Of a DNA stretch of 64,000 bases, positions 59,930-64,000 are shown piece after piece. Made by a program: the position numbers and the translations under genes. How positions within the stretch are numbered: the first letter of the stretch is position 1; each line of letters starts with the position of its first letter. The notes beneath the pieces are model-generated. The model saw nothing but the letters and a program-made list of their open reading frames with translations. It searched no databases and was not told the origin of the DNA. This stretch comes from Parasponia andersonii (lineage: Eukaryota; Streptophyta; Magnoliopsida; Rosales; Cannabaceae), in assembly GCA_002914805.1 (NCBI GenBank), contig JXTB01000052.1:332328-396327 (forward strand), written 5' to 3'.

Positions 59930-62900
59930 ATGGTACGATTAATTGAACAACATTGATGGTTTCTTTCAAGTACTTGTACATATTAATTCAGTACTACTCT
60001 GCTAATTATTAGTCAATCCTTAATATTATTTCTCCGTTATGTTTCACCAGGCGGAGACCAGCGGAGACGATTTAGTAAATGGCTCTACCGTGCCAATTAA
60101 ATCAGGCAGGCGAGGAGGAAATAGAGCTGCTCTTTTTGTATATTGTAAGTATAATTATTAGAAAAGCTATGTATACATGTGTATGTATATATTAGAGTGT
60201 TTAATAATAATAATAATACATATATTATGTTATTATTATTGGTGGACAGTTATGGAGAGTCTGGAGAACATGGCGTTTGTGTCCAACGCTGTGAGCTTGG
60301 TGCTTTACTTCTTCATGTACATGAACTATAGCTTATCAAAATCATCGACCATGCTCACCAATCTTCTGGGAACTGCGTCTTTGTTGTCCCTCGTCGGCGG
60401 ATTCATCAGTGATACCTATTTAAACAGATTTACAACCTGCGTCCTCTTCGCATGCATTGAATTTGTGGTACGTACGTATGATTATAAGTACTAGAACTAT
60501 ATGTGTATGTATATATATATATATATATGTATATTTTTATTTTTCCTTTTATCATTTGGGATTAGTTTTCCGATATTCATGTGGATGATCTCTAGCTATT
60601 AGGATGTAACTAGCGGGGCCAGAGTATTTGCCGACCCTCCAATATATGTCATCGTTAATTAGGTAGATAATATCATAAACCCTGGACACTTCACTGACTT
60701 TCCAATTTATTTGTTTATTTTATCTACCCATGATACGACAAGTACTATTTTCTTTAATCCATTTCCAAAACTTGAATTAATTTTCTAATTAGAAAAAGAA
60801 ACAAACTTAAGATTAATTGACTTTTAAAAAATTGGCATTCATGCTGAGCTCAACCCTGTCGTTGGCTTAGCCTTCTGGGGAATGAACAGAGATTTTTTTT
60901 TTAATTTAAAAAAAGAAAAACCAAAATGACTGTTTCTTTGAACTACTTTTCACAGTAAGTTTTGTAGGAATAGCAATTTTTTATTATGACCATAATAACA
61001 ATTATTACTATTAGTCATCTATCATGATAAGTCATTAAAAAAAAAATTACTAGTTCTAAACAAAAATTATTCTGCTGCGAAGTATGCCATTTAACTCGAA
61101 ATACTCATATTTCCGTCTATTTTCTAAGAAGCTAGACATATGGTGGGTCAATCAATCTTGGCCTGCTTATCTGTTTTTTTGAAAAATAACTACATAAAAT
61201 AAAATAAAAAATAGATATTTTAGTTAATAATCTGGTACTTTTCTGTAAACAATTAATAGCAGTCCAGAGTAATGCCTAACCAATGGTCAAGTATAAAAAT
61301 GCCACTTTTTAAAATACATGTACCAAAGGGAACAATAGTTTTTTCCGTGTTCTGTTGCAGCTAAATTTCTCCTTTAAACTTGGGTTGGATAGTTGGGTCA
61401 TAAACACTTAGCTGGGTCTAATACGTGGTATTGGTCCAATATTATCTAATGGTTCAAGATAGGTTTTCCTTAGACAGAGATAGGATCGACATTACGCGTC
61501 AAAATAATGCATTTTACGTGGACCTGAGTTGAGTTGTGATGCGATAGAAACAAAGCGATTACTAGCAGGCCCGCTTTCAAGTTTTCAGGCTTAGATTTTC
61601 TAGGAGAAATTAGTTAATTTCAGAGATCGCAATCGAAGAAGCCAAGCCATAGCCTGTTGAGGTTGCACAATATATTTCGTGTTTTCTCTTTTGTAAAATT
61701 AATTTATCAAACTATTTCAACTGTGATCATGTGCTCTGTGCTTGTGTTGTACAAAGGAATGGGTCTTATTTGAATAATTAAACTTAGATATAAGCGTCAA
61801 AGCATTCACTAGCGGGCCGGAGTGGACATTAAGGTGGCTAGTGCACACAGAAATAGCTTAATGTTTATTATGCATATTGATTTGCCATTTACTTACTTCT
61901 AGTGCACACAGAAATTGCAGACTTAAATTGAAATATTGTTCTCAGATATACAATCAAAGGGTCAGCATTTCAGTGTCCAATTAAGACATAGAAGTAATAA
62001 TTTATTGTTTTCAAGATTAGATTATAATTCATAAATGTATAATATTGTCAACTTCTTTCTCCAGGGATATATCCTTTTGCTGGTCCAAGCCCACCGTCCG
62101 GAACTAAGACCCCCTCCATGCCTAAGCATTACGCACCAATGCGAAGGTCCATCCACAAGCCAAGCGGCAATGCTATTCATAGGGCTGTACCTTCTGGCCC
62201 TGGGGACCGGCGGAGTCAAAGCGACTCTGCCAGCACTGGGAGCTGACCAGTTCGACGAGCGAGACCCCAAGGAAGCAAGTCAAATGTCTAGCTACTTCAA
62301 CTGGTTCTTGTTCAGCCTCGTCATTGGATCAATCTTGGGTGTCACTTTGGTGGTTTGGATAAGCACCAACAAGGGCTGGGACTGGGCCTTCGGCGTTTGC
62401 ACCATGGCCCTTTTTCTTTCCATAGTTTTTATTTCTTCGGGGAAGCCCTTCTATCGGAACAACGCTCCCAAAGGAAGCCCACTCCTCCGTTTTGCGCGGG
62501 TAATAATAATTTTAAAGGACCCTATCCTATAATCATCATCATCATGTAGTGCAGCTAGTTTGGGTCTATTTGATCGAAATTTACGTGTGTACTTAAAATT
62601 TTTGTTGATGATCAGGTTTTTGTGGCTTGTATTCGGAACCGAAAACTTCCCATTCCAGAGAATTCAGAGGAATTACATGAGAATTATCTAGACAAAGAAG
62701 TGGCGTTACATCATGAAATCCTTAAAAGAACAGACCAATTCAAGTAAGTATCACACTGAAACTTTTTATCCAAACCACCTATGAGCTTAAACTTGTTTTG
62801 AGCATCACCACGTGGCTCTCAGTTTTAAGCTGCTTTTTAAGAGAACTGATGCATTCAAAATAATAATTTATAACAACATTGGCATCGTATTTTTTCATAG

Positions 62901-63753
62901 GTTCTTGGACCGGGCAGCGGTGATAAGAAGATCAGATGGTGGTGCATCAATGACAACAGCCGAATTAGGACAATGGAGACTTTGCACGGTTACTGAAGTT
63001 GAAGAAACAAAGATCCTAATTCGCATGCTTCCCATCATTCTCAGCACCGTCTTCATGAACACGTGCTTGGCGCAACTCCAAACCTTCTCAGTCCAACAGA
63101 GCACCACCCTGGACAGAAACGTCATCGGCTTCAAAATTCCCGGTCCCTCGATCCCCGTCCTCCCTCTCATCGTCATGTTCATCCTCATCCCAATATATGA
63201 CCGGATCTTCGTCCCAATCGCCCGAAAATTCACTGGAATTCCCACTGGCATTCGCCACCTCCAGCGTGTCGGAGTTGGCCTAGTCCTCTCGGCTATTTCC
63301 ATGACGGTTGCGGGATTTGTAGAAAAGAGGCGCAAGAGAGTCGCCATTGACCACGGCATGGTGGACAGCCCCCTCCCCTTACCAATGAGCGTGTTCTGGC
63401 TTGGATTCCAGTACGTCATATTCGGGGCGGCGGACATGTTCACATTGGTGGGGATGCTGGAGTTCTTCTACGCTGAGAGCTCAGCAGGAATGAAGGCGCT
63501 GGGCACCGCCATCTCGTGGACCTCGATGTCGTTCGGCTACTTCTTGAGCACAGTGGTGGTGGAGATAGTCAACAAAGTTAGCGGCGGATGGTTAGCCAAC
63601 AACAATCTCAACAGAGACAAGTTGGAAAACTTCTACTGGTTGTTGGCCGTGCTGAGTGTTCTGAATTTCGCGGTCTATGTGTTGTGTGCATCTTGGTACA
63701 AGTACAAAAAGCTGGAACCGGCTAAGAAAGATGATCTTTCCCAAGCAAATTAA
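59930..63753 (+). CDS. NRT1/PTR family (NPF) proton-coupled transporter, six exons, probably NPF4-like
   Basis: Exons: 59930-59932 (ATG only), 60051-60144, 60250-60467, 62065-62499, 62616-62743, 62901-63753. All introns are GT-AG and phases agree. The sum is 1731 bp, 576 residues, the usual NPF length. NPF proteins are 12-helix membrane carriers of the major facilitator type that move nitrate, peptides, hormones such as abscisic acid, or glucosinolates with protons. Landmarks: E35-S-L-E38-N39 at the ExxER proton-coupling site (N for R, as I recall for NPF4 members), LLGTASLLSLVGGFISDTYL (about residues 66-85), LGTGGVKATLPALGADQFDE in exon 4, the central loop ending DQFKFLDRAAV (290-300), and YVIFGAADMFTLVGMLEFFY late in exon 6. 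The subfamily call rests on remembered resemblance to Arabidopsis NPF4.1/4.2; the substrate cannot be read from sequence. No damage is seen. Start choice: exon 2 has no in-frame Met upstream of M34, so ATG 59930 spliced to GCGGAG (MAETSGDD) fits best. Confidence 0.93.
60468..62064 (+). other. Large third intron of the NPF gene
   Basis: 1597 bp from gtacgtacg to ttctttctccag. It is AT-rich, with a TA microsatellite (60509-60528). The word ctagtgcacacagaaat occurs twice (61838 and 61901). No gene or clear transposon is visible inside. The open frame that begins at 60177 starts in the preceding intron and is not a separate gene. Confidence 0.8.
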
Positions 63754-64000
63754 AGCCTGAAATAATAATCATAATAGTGATAATTAACGTGGTATTCTTT
63801 TGGGTAATCTTTCGAGTGGAGTATTCTAGGAACTAATTTCGTGTGTTCTGTGTGTGCAAATCTTCACTTTTACAAATTTGTACTTTCTACAATCGTTTTT
63901 GTTATTATCATCACATAATCATGGGAAGAGAACTATCAAAGCTCCGATAGTCTATCGAATCGCTATAGAGAGAAAAAAATAACTAAGTTACTGGTGGAGG
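63754..64000 (+). other. 3' UTR and downstream flank of the NPF gene
   Basis: After the TAA stop come AATAAT-type near-upstream signals (about 63761-63775) and T-rich stretches (63785-63905), consistent with polyadenylation within a few hundred bases. No further gene is visible before the window ends. Confidence 0.5.

Noticed and set aside
60177-60494. Separate small membrane protein gene starting MCMYILECL
   Set aside because: Its first residues come from intron sequence. The conserved part is exon 3 of the NPF gene.
62895-63443. 182-codon minus-strand frame
   Set aside because: Shadow of NPF exon 6 on the opposite strand.

Overview
This is plant nuclear DNA, almost certainly from a dicot. 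It is AT-rich, holds one intact intron-containing transporter gene, and is otherwise packed with plant-type retrotransposons (Copia, Ty3/Gypsy of the Tekay and Tat lineages, and an L1-type LINE). I cannot name the species. Layout: 1-897 is the inward end of an LTR element that runs off the left edge. 1538-3799 is a solo Gypsy LTR with a perfect 5-bp target duplication. About 3863-52721 is a deep nest. The outermost layers look like two small CACTA-type DNA transposon remnants, one inside the other (3863-52721 and 21489-52568). The outer one holds a solo Tat LTR (4218-4749) and a plus-strand Copia element (5314 to about 21424), itself split by a minus-strand Copia element (6800-16377). The inner one holds a minus-strand Tekay-like Gypsy element (22089-31651, split by a solo Copia LTR at 25152-26951) and a minus-strand LINE (32383-52037). 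The LINE is split by a small solo Copia LTR (33312-33674) and by a 13.4-kb Tat-lineage element (37540-50940). Most of these boundaries are backed by target-site duplications that I matched by eye. The Tat-lineage element is the most unusual member. Besides gag-pol it carries two adjacent tandem arrays (73-bp and 100/112-bp units), an antisense gene with intron-like segments, and a long hairpin next to its polypurine tract. One N at 39300 sits between two identical 448-bp blocks, which looks like an unmerged contig overlap. At the right end, after 2.8 kb of plain AT-rich DNA and an LTR-inside-LTR pair (55577-59536), lies the only host gene I can support: a six-exon NRT1/PTR-family (NPF) transporter at 59930-63753, encoding 576 residues. 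It appears intact. Its promoter is squeezed into about 390 bp between the LTR pair and the start codon. The elements do not form a pathway. They are a stratified record of insertions beside a transporter gene, with outer elements looking older and inner ones younger.
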